Shown here: piece after piece, positions 50,701 through 58,548 of the stretch | Layout of the letters: each line of letters starts with the position of its first letter | Numbering within the stretch: position 1 is the stretch's first letter | NCBI GenBank assembly: GCA_937885015.1 | Contig: CALAAS010000054.1 | Coordinates: 16,706-80,705 of the forward strand | Direction: 5' to 3' | Source of the DNA: an uncultured Clostridium sp. | GTDB taxonomy: Bacteria > Bacillota > Clostridia > Lachnospirales > Lachnospiraceae | DNA: 64,000 nucleotides | Made by a program: the position numbers and the translations under genes | The notes under the pieces: generated by a model | The model's database searches: none | Told to the model about the DNA's origin: nothing | What the model saw: the letters and a program-made list of their open reading frames with translations, nothing else

Positions 50701-50931
50701 ACGCATCCGTTCCTCCTCTTCCCGCTCCTGAAAAGCCTTAAGAACTGCCCGGGCATGGGCACAGGGCCCCCGAAAGGAATTTCCCTCCGCACAAGAACAA
50801 GAGTAGTCAAATATTTGACTACCCTTGATAAACACACTGGTTCCGTATTCCCTGGATTCATCCAATACCCGTCCCTTAATCCGCACCTCCCCTTTCCAGA
50901 AGGTGTCCCAATTAAGTTCCACAATCTCCAT
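47758..50931 (-). CDS. SNF2-family helicase with SWIM zinc finger
   Basis: A 1057-residue DNA translocase of the bacterial Rad54/HepA-like branch. An N-terminal SWIM motif CSC-x9-CAH (45-59) is followed by a large helicase-associated region (about 100-590, SNF2_assoc type). The motor follows: motif I DDMGLGKTIQ, motif II DEAQ, LTGTPVENRL, then helicase C with LFSQFASMLEIL and ATDRAHRIGQ. It starts 44 bases after argS ends and precedes the ABC exporter pair. Such proteins probably remodel protein-DNA complexes; a specific role is not known. Confidence 0.93.
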   Translation of the reverse strand: MEIVELNWDTFWKGEVRIKGRVLDESREYGTSVFIKGSQIFDYSCSCAEGNSFRGPCAHARAVLKAFQEREEEERMRRIPVSTSPEVRSMVREYTEREFTDILAAEEEGTAELFPRLSFRQQSVFLELRLGKTKLYQVRNLLEFARAVREGRQVEYGKEMEFIHTELAFGQESRPLLQLILEEAGRYESHFGEIKGGAGPLPSLRSFRLEGVFMDRFFSLMAGKEISVLEESGVERVLPVIYKNPEFLVEVTPEGTGGIAVSIPESIRAFSGETGFYVMEPQGWCICDGEYRKNTALFLKEMMSARSRSGGRRGVTVSRRDVSLFASRVLVRLKEGGILRMEGTDWEALQPEPLSARFEFDSDNPGEIRLHPVFSYGSFSFSPLEDDTVPREICRDVPGEFRISRLIHRYFSYREDERGSFLIHGDEERIFRLLKQGLREFGELGEVWLSESVRAMRILPPPVITMGVSVSGGWLDLSFQAGDFDGAELYRILSQYRKKKKCYRTKNGAFLELSGEGLQTVADMAEELELKKAQLEEGSVRLPAFRAFYLEELAREDTGLNFHGNENFYSIIQELDTPDPAVFQVPGEMEGILREYQKAGFSWLRALDRHGFGGILADDMGLGKTIQILALLSSVHGEAGPEAGFLSLIVCPASLVYNWSHECAHFAPSLRVLPVTGAAAERQQLLSSASQYDVLITSYDLLKRDLALYQNFYFRFEVLDEAQVIKNAATRGARAVKAIRAKTRFALTGTPVENRLSELWSIFDYLMPGFLAGSRKFRNIYEIPIVRDGNKAVLERLHRRIRPFVLRRLKADILTELPEKLERICYSAAQGSQRELYRAEAQLLKEQLEKSEQSLSGGRKLEILSRMTRLRQICCDPSLCYDGYTGGSAKLETCLSLLSSAVEAGHKILLFSQFASMLEILSGRLSRAGISHYLLTGATSKEERDRLVTAFGREEVPVFLISLKAGGTGLNLTAADMVIHYDPWWNAAAQNQATDRAHRIGQERVVTVYRLIMKDTIEENILKLQESKKKLAEQIVTEGTVSLGDLGREELLELCSG
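50803..50822. repeat. 20-bp perfect palindrome inside the SNF2 gene
   Basis: GTAGTCAAATATTTGACTAC reads the same on both strands. It codes for part of GSQIFDYS (about residues 37-44), just before the SWIM cysteines and about 110 bases from the start codon. Confidence 0.95.
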
Positions 50932-50975
50932 ACGGTCACTCCCATTTTATGAACTGCTGTCTCTGTATTTCATAA

Positions 50976-52742
50976 TTACATGTGCTCCGGAGACTCCATC
51001 CCCAAAAGATCCATACAGGTATCCAGAACACGCCTGGTCAGTGTGATCAGGCTGATATAACCCGCCTGCTTCTCCTGATCCTCTTCTGCCAGGATCCGGG
51101 TATCCTGATAAAAATCATTGAACGCATCGGCCACCAGCGCCATGTACTGGCAGATTCTGTGAGGAGCTGTCTCCGCGAAGGCACTCTCCACCGTCTCACC
51201 AAACCGGCATAGAGCCAGCTGCAGTGCTTTTTCCGTTTCGGAAGCAGCCGGGCGAATGGAAAAGGCCGGCATACTGCCGCTTTGCTGCTCGTACTTTTCC
51301 AGAATGGATTTGATCCGCACAATGGTATACTGGATATGCGGTCCCGTATTTCCCTCGAAGGAAATAAACCGATCCACATCAAATACGTAATCCTTGGTGG
51401 CCTGATTGGACAGATCGCCATATTTCAGCGCAGCCAGGCCGATGATCTCCGCTGTGCGCTCCATCTCCTCCTCCGGAACCTTCTGTTTTTCCTGAATCTT
51501 TTTGTAGACCTCCTCATCGATATTCCGAATCAGATGCTCCAGGCGCATAACGCCGCCGTCCCTTGTCTTAAACGGCCCTCCGTCTTTGCTGTTCATGGTG
51601 CCGAAACCCAGGAAAATCATAGGCGTATCTTCCTTTACCAGACCGGCCTTTTTAGCCACCCGGAACACCTGAATAAAATGGAGCTCCTGCCGTTTGTCCA
51701 CCACATAAATGTATCGATCCGGATGGAAGTCCTTTTCCCGCTCAATAATGGTAGCAAGATCTGAGGTGGCATACAGCGCCGCACCGTCCGATTTGCGGAC
51801 AATACAGGGAGGATACTCCCGTACATCGTCCTCCTTTGCGATGTCCACCACCAGAGCCCCCTCGCTCTCATAAGCCAGGCCCTTTTTAATCAGATCATCG
51901 ATCAGGCCTGGGATGTAGGGCTGTGCGTCGCTCTCTCCCTTCCACAGATCAAAGGACACATTCAGATTGCCATAATTTTTTTTCAGGTCAGCCAGGGAAA
52001 CAGACATAATATGCTTCCAGATAGCGCGAAATGGCGCATAGCCGCTCTGTAGCTGAAAAGTAGCCTGCTGGGCCCGCTCCCGGAAGGCCTCATCTGCCTT
52101 TGATTTGGCACTGGCCGCCGGATAAATCTCTTCCAGTTCTGAGATAGTAAAGGGCGGCTCCTCCGGAAATTCGCCTGTAAAATCCGGGTCGAAATACGGC
52201 AGGGAAGGCTGCCTGTCCCGCAGCTCCTCAATAATCAGTCCCATCTGAAGGCCCCAGTCGCCCAGATGCACATCACTGATGACCCGATGCCCCATATAAC
52301 GACTGATCCGCTTTATACTCTCACCGATGACAGCAGAACGCAAATGCCCCACATGGAGCGGTTTTGCCACATTGGCGCCGCCGTAATCCACCATGATCGT
52401 CTCCGGCTTCTCCGCTGTATTTAAACCCAGCTTTTCGTCGGCAGCCAGCAGTCCCACATGGGACGCCAGATATTCCGGAGATATCCGCAGATTGATAAAA
52501 CCCGGCATCACAGCCGTGATCTCCGAAAACATGGGGTTATCTCCCACCTGCTCCACCACCTCGGTGGCGATATCGATTGGCTTTTTCTTATAGGCCTTGG
52601 CTGCTGCCATGGCTCCGTTGCACTGATACTCGCAGAGATCCGGCCGGTTTGAAAGGGTTACGCGGACATAGGTTCCGTCATAGCCGCATCCGGTAAAGGC
52701 CGGTACCAGCGCCTCTGTAATCAAATCTACTATCGTTTTCAT
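50976..52742 (-). CDS. argS: Arginyl-tRNA synthetase
   Basis: Charges tRNA-Arg. The 588 residues comprise an N-terminal Add-1 domain (about 1-110), the class I core with GGANVAKPLHVGHLRS (HIGH at 130-133) and DVHLGDWGLQMG, and a C-terminal DALR anticodon domain (about 460-588). As usual for ArgS, a canonical KMSKS is absent. I chose the ATG at 52742 (MKTIVDLITE). It follows the amidase gene by 80 bases, and SNF2 follows it. Confidence 0.97.
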   Translation of the reverse strand: MKTIVDLITEALVPAFTGCGYDGTYVRVTLSNRPDLCEYQCNGAMAAAKAYKKKPIDIATEVVEQVGDNPMFSEITAVMPGFINLRISPEYLASHVGLLAADEKLGLNTAEKPETIMVDYGGANVAKPLHVGHLRSAVIGESIKRISRYMGHRVISDVHLGDWGLQMGLIIEELRDRQPSLPYFDPDFTGEFPEEPPFTISELEEIYPAASAKSKADEAFRERAQQATFQLQSGYAPFRAIWKHIMSVSLADLKKNYGNLNVSFDLWKGESDAQPYIPGLIDDLIKKGLAYESEGALVVDIAKEDDVREYPPCIVRKSDGAALYATSDLATIIEREKDFHPDRYIYVVDKRQELHFIQVFRVAKKAGLVKEDTPMIFLGFGTMNSKDGGPFKTRDGGVMRLEHLIRNIDEEVYKKIQEKQKVPEEEMERTAEIIGLAALKYGDLSNQATKDYVFDVDRFISFEGNTGPHIQYTIVRIKSILEKYEQQSGSMPAFSIRPAASETEKALQLALCRFGETVESAFAETAPHRICQYMALVADAFNDFYQDTRILAEEDQEKQAGYISLITLTRRVLDTCMDLLGMESPEHM

Positions 52743-52822
52743 CTTTCCAAATTCCTTTCTGTCAAACATTCCGCTTTCTTAGCGCATCACGATCTTCCCC
52801 CATCGTGTATGGCATCGCCTTC

Positions 52823-53599
52823 TTAGCGCATCGCCTTTTTCACGTCCTTGCGGAACTGTTTCCAGGCATCCTCGTGATCCACGAAATATCTGGGGCATTC
52901 CTTTCCGGTCACATCATAATGACGGATCACATCCTTCGGCCCCAGATCCAGCTCCTGACACAGCCAGGCCGTCAGTTTGACCATAGATTCATAGGTCTCT
53001 TCTGTAAATTTACCGTCTGCCTCCGGGTGACAGCATTCGATGGCAATGGTATCGCCATTCCGGTTGTTGGACGCAAAAGATTTCTCATCCACCGGAACGC
53101 ACTGTACAATCTCCCCGTCCAGTCCGACAATAAAATGGCTGCTGACAGAGGTGGTATTGCTGCCGCTCTGATTTTTCAGGCCCTCAAAATAATCCCGGTT
53201 CTGCTGAGCAGTGGTTCCCGGGTTTCCCACATAGTGAATCACAATCCCATTAACCGCGGCCAGCTTGGAACCAGGTCTGGAATAGGGATTAACCGTCAAG
53301 AACTGCTGATCAATCCAGCTGGGTGCTTTAATGGCACTCAGATCAATCGGTTTGCGAATGGTAAATCCCCGCAGAAACCATCCCGCCCCGATTCCAAGCA
53401 GGAATGCAAAGGCAGCAATGATTAAGCGGGCTATTCTCTGACGGCGGCGTGCCAGCCGGCGTTTTTCCTCCCGCACATCCACAGGCCTGCGCTGTCCGGA
53501 TCTCTCGGAGCGCTCCCGCTCCCGTCTGCCCGCACGTCCTGAAGAAGACCGTCTGCCCTCTGCCTCCGGCTCCCGCCATCCTCTCGTCTCATTTTCCAT
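52823..53599 (-). CDS. Membrane-anchored N-acetylmuramoyl-L-alanine amidase
   Basis: Cleaves the amide bond between MurNAc and the stem peptide. The 258 residues comprise a long cytoplasmic Arg-rich tail (1-55), one membrane helix (about 57-78) and an extracytoplasmic amidase_2 domain with the zinc ligands NGIVIHYVGN (His about 121) and VIRHYDVTGKECPRYF (His about 229, Cys nearby). The catalytic SFASNNRNGDTIAIECC segment is also present. GGAGATGGCG precedes the ATG. Its relatives occur in spore-formers as cortex or septum enzymes; here the role is inferred only as wall remodelling. Confidence 0.88.
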   Translation of the reverse strand: MENETRGWREPEAEGRRSSSGRAGRRERERSERSGQRRPVDVREEKRRLARRRQRIARLIIAAFAFLLGIGAGWFLRGFTIRKPIDLSAIKAPSWIDQQFLTVNPYSRPGSKLAAVNGIVIHYVGNPGTTAQQNRDYFEGLKNQSGSNTTSVSSHFIVGLDGEIVQCVPVDEKSFASNNRNGDTIAIECCHPEADGKFTEETYESMVKLTAWLCQELDLGPKDVIRHYDVTGKECPRYFVDHEDAWKQFRKDVKKAMR

Positions 53600-53643
53600 C
53601 GCGCCATCTCCTCTTTTGCATTCCGGCTGCGCCGGAACGAAAA

Positions 53644-53692
53644 GAACTGCTGAAAAATCACGATGTGCTTCTCCGGATTTTTACAGCAGTTC
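53644..53692 (-). terminator. efp terminator
   Basis: GAACTGCTG-AAAAATC pairs with GATTTTT-CAGCAGTTC (one bulge) around 16 bases. On the minus strand it is followed by TTTTCGTTCC. Confidence 0.7.
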
Positions 53693-53711
53693 CATTCAAG
53701 ATTTCATAACC

Positions 53712-53736
53712 GTTCAGGACAACCGCCGTCCTGAAC
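53712..53736. repeat. Short palindrome downstream of efp, related to the leader-element ends
   Basis: GTTCAGGAC and GTCCTGAAC are perfect nine-base arms around AACCGCC. The text CAGTTCAGGACGGCGG on the minus strand is the same as in the prfC-leader element. It lies between the efp stop and the efp terminator. Confidence 0.6.
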
Positions 53737-53765
53737 TGTCATCAGGGTTCTATCTTTTGCGTTTC

Positions 53766-54323
53766 TTATACTCTGGAGAGGTACTCGCCTGTACGCGTAT
53801 CAATCTTGATCTTGTCGCCCTGATCCACGAACAGGGGAACGTACACAGTCGCTCCTGTCTCAACAACCGCCGGTTTCGTTGCACCCGTTGCTGTATCTCC
53901 CTTGAAACCCGGCTCCGTATCCGTAATTTCCAGTTCTACGAACAGAGGCGGCTCTACGGAGAATACCTTGCCGTTGTAGGAACAGATTTTGCACATCTCA
54001 TTCTCTTTTACAAACTTCAGGGCATCGCCGATGGTATCCTTATTCAGGGCAACCTGCTCATAGGTGTTCACATCCATGAAATTGTATAAATCGCCGTCTG
54101 AGTACAGATACTGCATGTCCACTCTGTCGATCCGTGCAGACGGGAATTTCTCCGTCGGACGGAACGTCTTCTCAACAACACCGCCACTCATAACGTTTTT
54201 AATCTTCGTACGTACGAACGCAGCTCCTTTACCCGGTTTTACATGCTGAAACTCCATAATCTGGTAAACGTTTCCGTCGATCTCCAGTGTGATGCCGTTT
54301 CTAAAATCGCCCGCTGATATCAT
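53766..54323 (-). CDS. efp: Translation elongation factor P
   Basis: Relieves ribosome stalling at polyproline. The 185 residues have three beta domains. The tip loop VKPGKGAAF carries Lys32, the residue modified in other bacteria; the modification system is not encoded here. The signature EVFSVEPPLFVELEITDTEPG-type text is seen as VFSVEPPLFVELEITDTEP. AAGGAGG lies nine bases before the ATG. It has its own promoter and terminator. Confidence 0.97.
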   Translation of the reverse strand: MISAGDFRNGITLEIDGNVYQIMEFQHVKPGKGAAFVRTKIKNVMSGGVVEKTFRPTEKFPSARIDRVDMQYLYSDGDLYNFMDVNTYEQVALNKDTIGDALKFVKENEMCKICSYNGKVFSVEPPLFVELEITDTEPGFKGDTATGATKPAVVETGATVYVPLFVDQGDKIKIDTRTGEYLSRV

Positions 54324-54365
54324 AAATGATGATCCTCCTTAGAAAATACTCTCTTAATCTTTTTT

Positions 54366-54394
54366 ATTTTATACTATAATACCCTGTTTTTCAA
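54366..54394 (-). promoter_or_regulatory. Promoter of efp
   Basis: TTGAAA (54389-54394) and TAAAAT (54366-54371), 17 bases apart. The -35 abuts the stop codon of the aroE-aroK gene. Confidence 0.6.
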
Positions 54395-55783
54395 CTACTT
54401 TTTCGTCATGTTTGCAATCTCAGCCGCAAGCGCCTCGATGGAACGTCCCTCTGCCTGTACGACAAAATGGGCGGTTTCCTCGTAAATGGGATCTCGCAGT
54501 GCCATCAGTGCCTCCACCCGCTCTCTGCCTCCATCTCCCTGTAAAAGAGGCCTTGTCGTATCCCCTGCCAGGCGATTCATGACCGTATCCGGAGAAATTT
54601 TCAAATAAATAACCTGTCCAAGCTCCCGCAAAAGCGCTCTGTTTTCCGGGCGGACCGGCATCCCGCCTCCAGTGGAATAAACTTTCATCCGTCCATCGCC
54701 GCTCTTTTTCTCCTCCGCCAGACGCCTCAGCAAAGCCGTCTCCCGCTTGCGAAAACCATCCTCGCCCTCTCTGGCAAAAATCTCGGAGACCGACATACCA
54801 GCCTCCTTTTCAATGGCCTGATCCAGATCACAGAATCCGGCTTCCAGCTGACTGGCCAGTGCCCGTCCAACTGTCGTCTTCCCGGCTCCCATAAACCCCA
54901 CCAGAATCCTGTCCGATCCCGGATTTTCCAGGCGTGCCCGAATCCTTCTTCCGGCCTCTGCAATGGCTGACTCCTCCACCTGCACCCCAGGATTCCAGAG
55001 CTCATAGGAAATAACTCCCTGATACAGAAGCATGTCAAGACCATTGCAGGCCCTTCCCCCTGCCTTTTCCACATACTCCATAAAGCGGGTTCTGGCAGGG
55101 GTATAGATACAGTCCATGGCATCGGCTATTTTTTCATAAAAAGCCGGATCCTCAATCGGAGCCGCCTCACAGTCAGGAGACATCCCCACACTGGTGGACT
55201 GGACCGCAAAATATCCATTTCCAGGTATTTTCCCGTAATCTGAAAGTGCCAGAGCTTCAGCCAGACTGCGGCCTGCCAGCCTGTTTATCCAGTCTGCCAG
55301 CGCCTGCCCCTTTTCCTGACTCCGGTTTAAAATAAAAATGTGCTCCGCCTTACCTGCCATCATCATATAGGCCGCTGCCCTGGCAGCTCCACCGGCCCCT
55401 ATAAGAATACAGCCACGCCCACTCACCGATATCCCGGCCTTTTTTACAGCCCTGGAAAGGCCCGGCACATCCGTATTATACCCTTTATATCCTCCCTCTG
55501 TGCGCACCAGCGTATTTACCGCCCCCACATGGGCCGCAGTCTCATCCAGCTCCTTTACACATCTCATAACCGCCTGCTTATGGGGAACCGTCACATTTAA
55601 GCCGAGGATATTCATAGCGTACGCGCCTCTGACCGCCTCCTCCAGCTGCTCCGGCTCTACCTTAAAGGGCACATAAGCCAGATTGACGCCTGTGCGCTCT
55701 GCAAACAGATTCTGCAGTACCGGCGACATGCTGTGCTCCACCGGATTCGCAATAATCCCGCAAACCTTTGTTTTTCCATCCAT
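54395..55783 (-). CDS. Shikimate dehydrogenase-shikimate kinase fusion
   Basis: Two consecutive steps of the shikimate pathway in one 462-residue protein. The AroE part (about 1-285) has NVTVPHKQ (catalytic Lys69), GYNTDVPG (Asp105), the NADP loop GAGGAARA (129-136) and GLDMLLYQG. The AroK part (about 292-462) has the P-loop GFMGAGKT (296-303), DLDQAIEKE and STGGGMP. No stop or frameshift separates the domains. It starts 18 bases after yqeG in the nrdR operon. Fusion should allow coordinated conversion of 3-dehydroshikimate to shikimate 3-phosphate. Confidence 0.96.
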   Translation of the reverse strand: MDGKTKVCGIIANPVEHSMSPVLQNLFAERTGVNLAYVPFKVEPEQLEEAVRGAYAMNILGLNVTVPHKQAVMRCVKELDETAAHVGAVNTLVRTEGGYKGYNTDVPGLSRAVKKAGISVSGRGCILIGAGGAARAAAYMMMAGKAEHIFILNRSQEKGQALADWINRLAGRSLAEALALSDYGKIPGNGYFAVQSTSVGMSPDCEAAPIEDPAFYEKIADAMDCIYTPARTRFMEYVEKAGGRACNGLDMLLYQGVISYELWNPGVQVEESAIAEAGRRIRARLENPGSDRILVGFMGAGKTTVGRALASQLEAGFCDLDQAIEKEAGMSVSEIFAREGEDGFRKRETALLRRLAEEKKSGDGRMKVYSTGGGMPVRPENRALLRELGQVIYLKISPDTVMNRLAGDTTRPLLQGDGGRERVEALMALRDPIYEETAHFVVQAEGRSIEALAAEIANMTKK

Positions 55784-55801
55784 TCTGTCATTCCCCTGTC
55801 T

Positions 55802-56320
55802 CTATTTTTTTTCTTCGGCCACCCTTTTCTGGCTGCGCCGGTAAAACCAAAGTACAATCCTCTCGAGGCGCCGCTTGATCACAATCTGAATCTCTTCTCT
55901 CGGATCAATGGGATTCACAAGGATCGAATAAATCCCGGATCGGTTGGCTCCGTACACGTCTGTAAAAAGCTGATCTCCCACAAACAGCGTGGACGATACC
56001 GATGTCCCCATCCGGCGCATCGCCTCCCGGTAGCCGTTTTGCCCCGGCTTTCCGGCTTTCCACACACAATCTGAACCCACCGCCTTTGCGAAGGGCGTGA
56101 CCCGCGCCTCTTTATTGTTAGAAAGCAGGCAGGTATGAAAACCGGCCGCCCGGAGACGTGCAAACAACTGCATGGCCCTCTCGTCTGCCGGAGCGCCATG
56201 CATAACCAGGGTATTGTCAATATCAAAAATGATCCCGCGGATTCCTTTTTTATAGAATGCTTCATAGGGAATTTCATAAGCCGACCTGACACATTCCTTC
56301 GGATAAAATATCTGAACCAT
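55802..56320 (-). CDS. YqeG-family HAD phosphatase
   Basis: A 172-residue HAD subfamily IIIA enzyme: motif I FDIDNTLVMHG (about 33-43), motif II LLSNN (about 66-70), Lys in WKAGKPGQNGY and motif IV VGDQLFTDVYGANR. Family members act on phosphorylated small molecules such as PGP-like lipids; the substrate here is unknown. I chose the ATG at 56320, which overlaps the nrdR stop as TGATG; a GTG one codon earlier is possible. It is the middle gene of nrdR-yqeG-aroEK. Confidence 0.92.
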   Translation of the reverse strand: MVQIFYPKECVRSAYEIPYEAFYKKGIRGIIFDIDNTLVMHGAPADERAMQLFARLRAAGFHTCLLSNNKEARVTPFAKAVGSDCVWKAGKPGQNGYREAMRRMGTSVSSTLFVGDQLFTDVYGANRSGIYSILVNPIDPREEIQIVIKRRLERIVLWFYRRSQKRVAEEKK

Positions 56321-56802
56321 CACTCTGTCTTTCCGCCGCTCTGTTCCGGCCTGTTCTTCAAAATTTTCCCCAATTCCTCCATAAAGGTGTTGACATCCTT
56401 AAACTCCCGGTAGACGGAAGCAAATCGCACATAGGCCACCTCATCCAGATCCTTCAGGCGTTCCATAACCAGCTCGCCGATCACAGACGTGGAGATCTCC
56501 CGGTCCTCTCTGGAAAAAAGTTCTGTCTCCACATCGTCAATCAACGATCCAATCTGCTGGGGCGATACGGGACGTTTATGGCAGGAATGCAGTACCCCGG
56601 CTTCGATCTTAGACCGATCATAAACCTCTCTGGAATCATCCTTTTTGATTACCATCAAAGGAATCGTTTCCAATTTCTCATAGGTCGTAAACCGCTTTCC
56701 GCAGGTCTCACACTGACGTCTCCGGCGTATGGAGCTGTTGTCATCCGCAGGCCGCGAATCAATTACCTTCGTGTCCGCAGCCCCGCAAAACGGGCATTTC
56801 AC
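56320..56802 (-). CDS. nrdR: Transcriptional repressor NrdR
   Basis: ATP/dATP-sensing repressor of ribonucleotide reductase genes. The 160 residues comprise a zinc ribbon (Cys3, Cys6, Cys31, Cys34, with SRPADDNSSIRRRRQC) and an ATP-cone domain (about 47-137). AGGAGG lies eight bases before the ATG. No nrd gene is in the window. It is the first gene of a three-gene operon. Confidence 0.97.
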   Translation of the reverse strand: MKCPFCGAADTKVIDSRPADDNSSIRRRRQCETCGKRFTTYEKLETIPLMVIKKDDSREVYDRSKIEAGVLHSCHKRPVSPQQIGSLIDDVETELFSREDREISTSVIGELVMERLKDLDEVAYVRFASVYREFKDVNTFMEELGKILKNRPEQSGGKTE

Positions 56803-56834
56803 ATTCTTGTCCTCCTGTCCAATTCGTTATTTCT

Positions 56835-56863
56835 ATTTTATCGCAGGGGGTACACTTATGCAA
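56835..56863 (-). promoter_or_regulatory. Promoter of nrdR-yqeG-aroEK
   Basis: TTGCAT (56858-56863) and TAAAAT (56835-56840), 17 bases apart. Confidence 0.6.
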
Positions 56864-56869
56864 GACAAA

Positions 56870-57133
56870 TTATGAATTCTGACTTTGGCGCCCGCCTTCT
56901 TTTTCCCGAAGATCCACCAAAATAATGTCATCGCCGATCTGACGGATATCGCAAAAGGGAATCACATATTCTTTCTCCCGCCCCAGAAACCCCCAGATGC
57001 AGCCCGGTCCCGGCACAATGATCGCCAGCATCCTGCCCGTACAGATATCAAAATCCACATCCCCCACAAACCCCAGTCGCCTGCAATCCCTGACATTGAT
57101 GACTTCTTTTTGTTTCAGTTCACAGATTCTCAT
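56870..57133 (-). CDS. YlmC/YmxH-family PRC-barrel protein
   Basis: An 87-residue PRC-barrel protein, MRICELKQKEVINVRDCRRL onward, with GDVDFDICTGRMLAIIVPGPG and CDIRQIGDDIILVDL. YlmC/YmxH proteins are conserved in spore-forming Firmicutes and often grouped with sporulation genes; their molecular role is not established. It ends 67 bases upstream of nrdR on the same strand, with the nrdR promoter between. Confidence 0.9.
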   Translation of the reverse strand: MRICELKQKEVINVRDCRRLGFVGDVDFDICTGRMLAIIVPGPGCIWGFLGREKEYVIPFCDIRQIGDDIILVDLREKEGGRQSQNS

Positions 57134-57243
57134 ACCCGCTCCGACCGCAGTTCTTTATGTATATCCTATGCAGGAAAAACGTTCTGGTTCCCTAAAGACC
57201 TCCTGACATACAGCCAATATTTCAAAATACTCATAAACAGAAC

Positions 57244-57289
57244 GGGGACGCCGCTCCATCACTTCTGCGGATGATGGAACAGCGCCCCC
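57244..57289. terminator. Inverted repeat downstream of the flavoprotein-like gene
   Basis: GGGGACGCCGCTCCATCA pairs with TGATGGAACAGCGCCCCC with three mismatches around ten bases. On the minus strand it sits ten bases after the gene's stop; the T-run there is poor, so termination is uncertain. Confidence 0.45.
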
Positions 57290-57298
57290 TGGGGGTTT

Positions 57299-58357
57299 TT
57301 ATTCATTGTCAGAAATATAGATGGCCGCTTCCGTTCCAGCTGTCATACCGAATACAGTCATTGCCGTCATCTCATTGCCCGCCATGGCCTTGTCTCCGTA
57401 TACGGCTGCCTCAATGGCAGGGCCGGCAGCATAAATACCCGGAATCGGATCTCCAGTCAGGCCTGAATCTTCGTCTGATACCTCTTCTGATGTTTCTTCC
57501 GATGTTTCTTCCGATGTTTCTCCCTCTGTTACAGAAAATACCTCCGCGTTATCCGTAACCAGAAGAGCCGTTTTCTCGCCTTCTGCGTTCTCATATGCCA
57601 CAGACTCCGGGAGCAGGGAAATCAGCTTCCGATCTGTCGCCACCAGAGCCTTACAGGGAAGAGTTACTTCTTTTCCCTCTGCTTCATAGGTTATCTCCTG
57701 CAGCGCTCCATCCCCATCCATGGAAACAGACTTGAGTTCTACACCGTACTCCACCGGTATCTTCAGTTCCTCCACCTTCTGAATCAGAGCCTCTGCCACC
57801 AATTCATTCAGACTTCCTTCGGCTGCTGGAAAACTGCGGGCTACCGAAGAACCCTCTTCTTTGGAAACTTTTCCGTACTGGATTCCCAGATTTTCAGACA
57901 GCCAGATTTTTCCGTCCTCCGCCGCCTCTGCCAGATAGGAGGTCATCTCCGGCTGGTTGGTATTGTTGCCCGCCTCCATGGTATCCGCCAGGTAGATCTC
58001 AAAGTCATCCATGATCTCGGCCTCATACTGCTCGGATGTGTTAGAAGCATTGATAAATCCCGGCATCCCGGCCAGATCCTTCGCCAGGTCCTCGCCTGGA
58101 GCCAGAATCTTTATCTTCTCCGGAGCCAGGCCCTCCTGCACCGCCTGAATGGCTGCCACCAGACCGGCGCCGTCGCCACCGGCAATCACAAGACTGGCCG
58201 TATTAACAGAAGCTCCTGCCTCCGCTGCCTGTGTACTCTCCGCTGCCGCTGATGATGTCTCATTTCCCTGTCCTCCGCCGCTGCATCCAGTCAGAATCAC
58301 AGTACCCGCTATCATAGCAGCCACTGCCGCCTGTTTCATTCCATCTATTTTTCTCAT
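57299..58357 (-). CDS. Lipoprotein resembling flavocytochrome/fumarate-reductase flavoproteins, short
   Basis: A 352-residue exported lipoprotein (lipobox ILTGC, Cys25) with a Ser/Ala/Glu linker. The FAD-binding dinucleotide loop LVIAGGDGAGLVAAIQ (about 56-71) and C-terminal GIYAAGPAIEAAVYGDKAMAGNEMTAMTVFG copy the pattern of FAD_binding_2 proteins. However, it is about 100 residues shorter than fumarate reductases, and the catalytic Arg/His region of those enzymes is not visible. TSEETSEETSEEVSDED (about 280-297) is an acidic repeat. It may bind FAD without redox catalysis, or be degenerate. AAGGGAG precedes the ATG. Confidence 0.7.
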   Translation of the reverse strand: MRKIDGMKQAAVAAMIAGTVILTGCSGGGQGNETSSAAAESTQAAEAGASVNTASLVIAGGDGAGLVAAIQAVQEGLAPEKIKILAPGEDLAKDLAGMPGFINASNTSEQYEAEIMDDFEIYLADTMEAGNNTNQPEMTSYLAEAAEDGKIWLSENLGIQYGKVSKEEGSSVARSFPAAEGSLNELVAEALIQKVEELKIPVEYGVELKSVSMDGDGALQEITYEAEGKEVTLPCKALVATDRKLISLLPESVAYENAEGEKTALLVTDNAEVFSVTEGETSEETSEETSEEVSDEDSGLTGDPIPGIYAAGPAIEAAVYGDKAMAGNEMTAMTVFGMTAGTEAAIYISDNE

Positions 58358-58548
58358 AATATCTCTCCCTTCTCTGCCGATTTTTGTGCAGGTCTAAAGT
58401 CTAGCACAATGCTTCCGACAAATCAATGGAGCTTTTTTTAATTCTTCTGAGTAAAAACGAAAATTTCTATAAAGTTTTTCGAAATTCAGTTTTCCACTGA
58501 AACTGTTTTTTCGTCTGAAAACGGCTGCCCGGTGAATCCCAAAACTTT

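Noticed and set aside
52775..52834. Short direct repeat TTCTTAGCGCATC around the amidase stop codon
   Set aside because: Only 13 bases in two copies with no further structure; probably a small local duplication.
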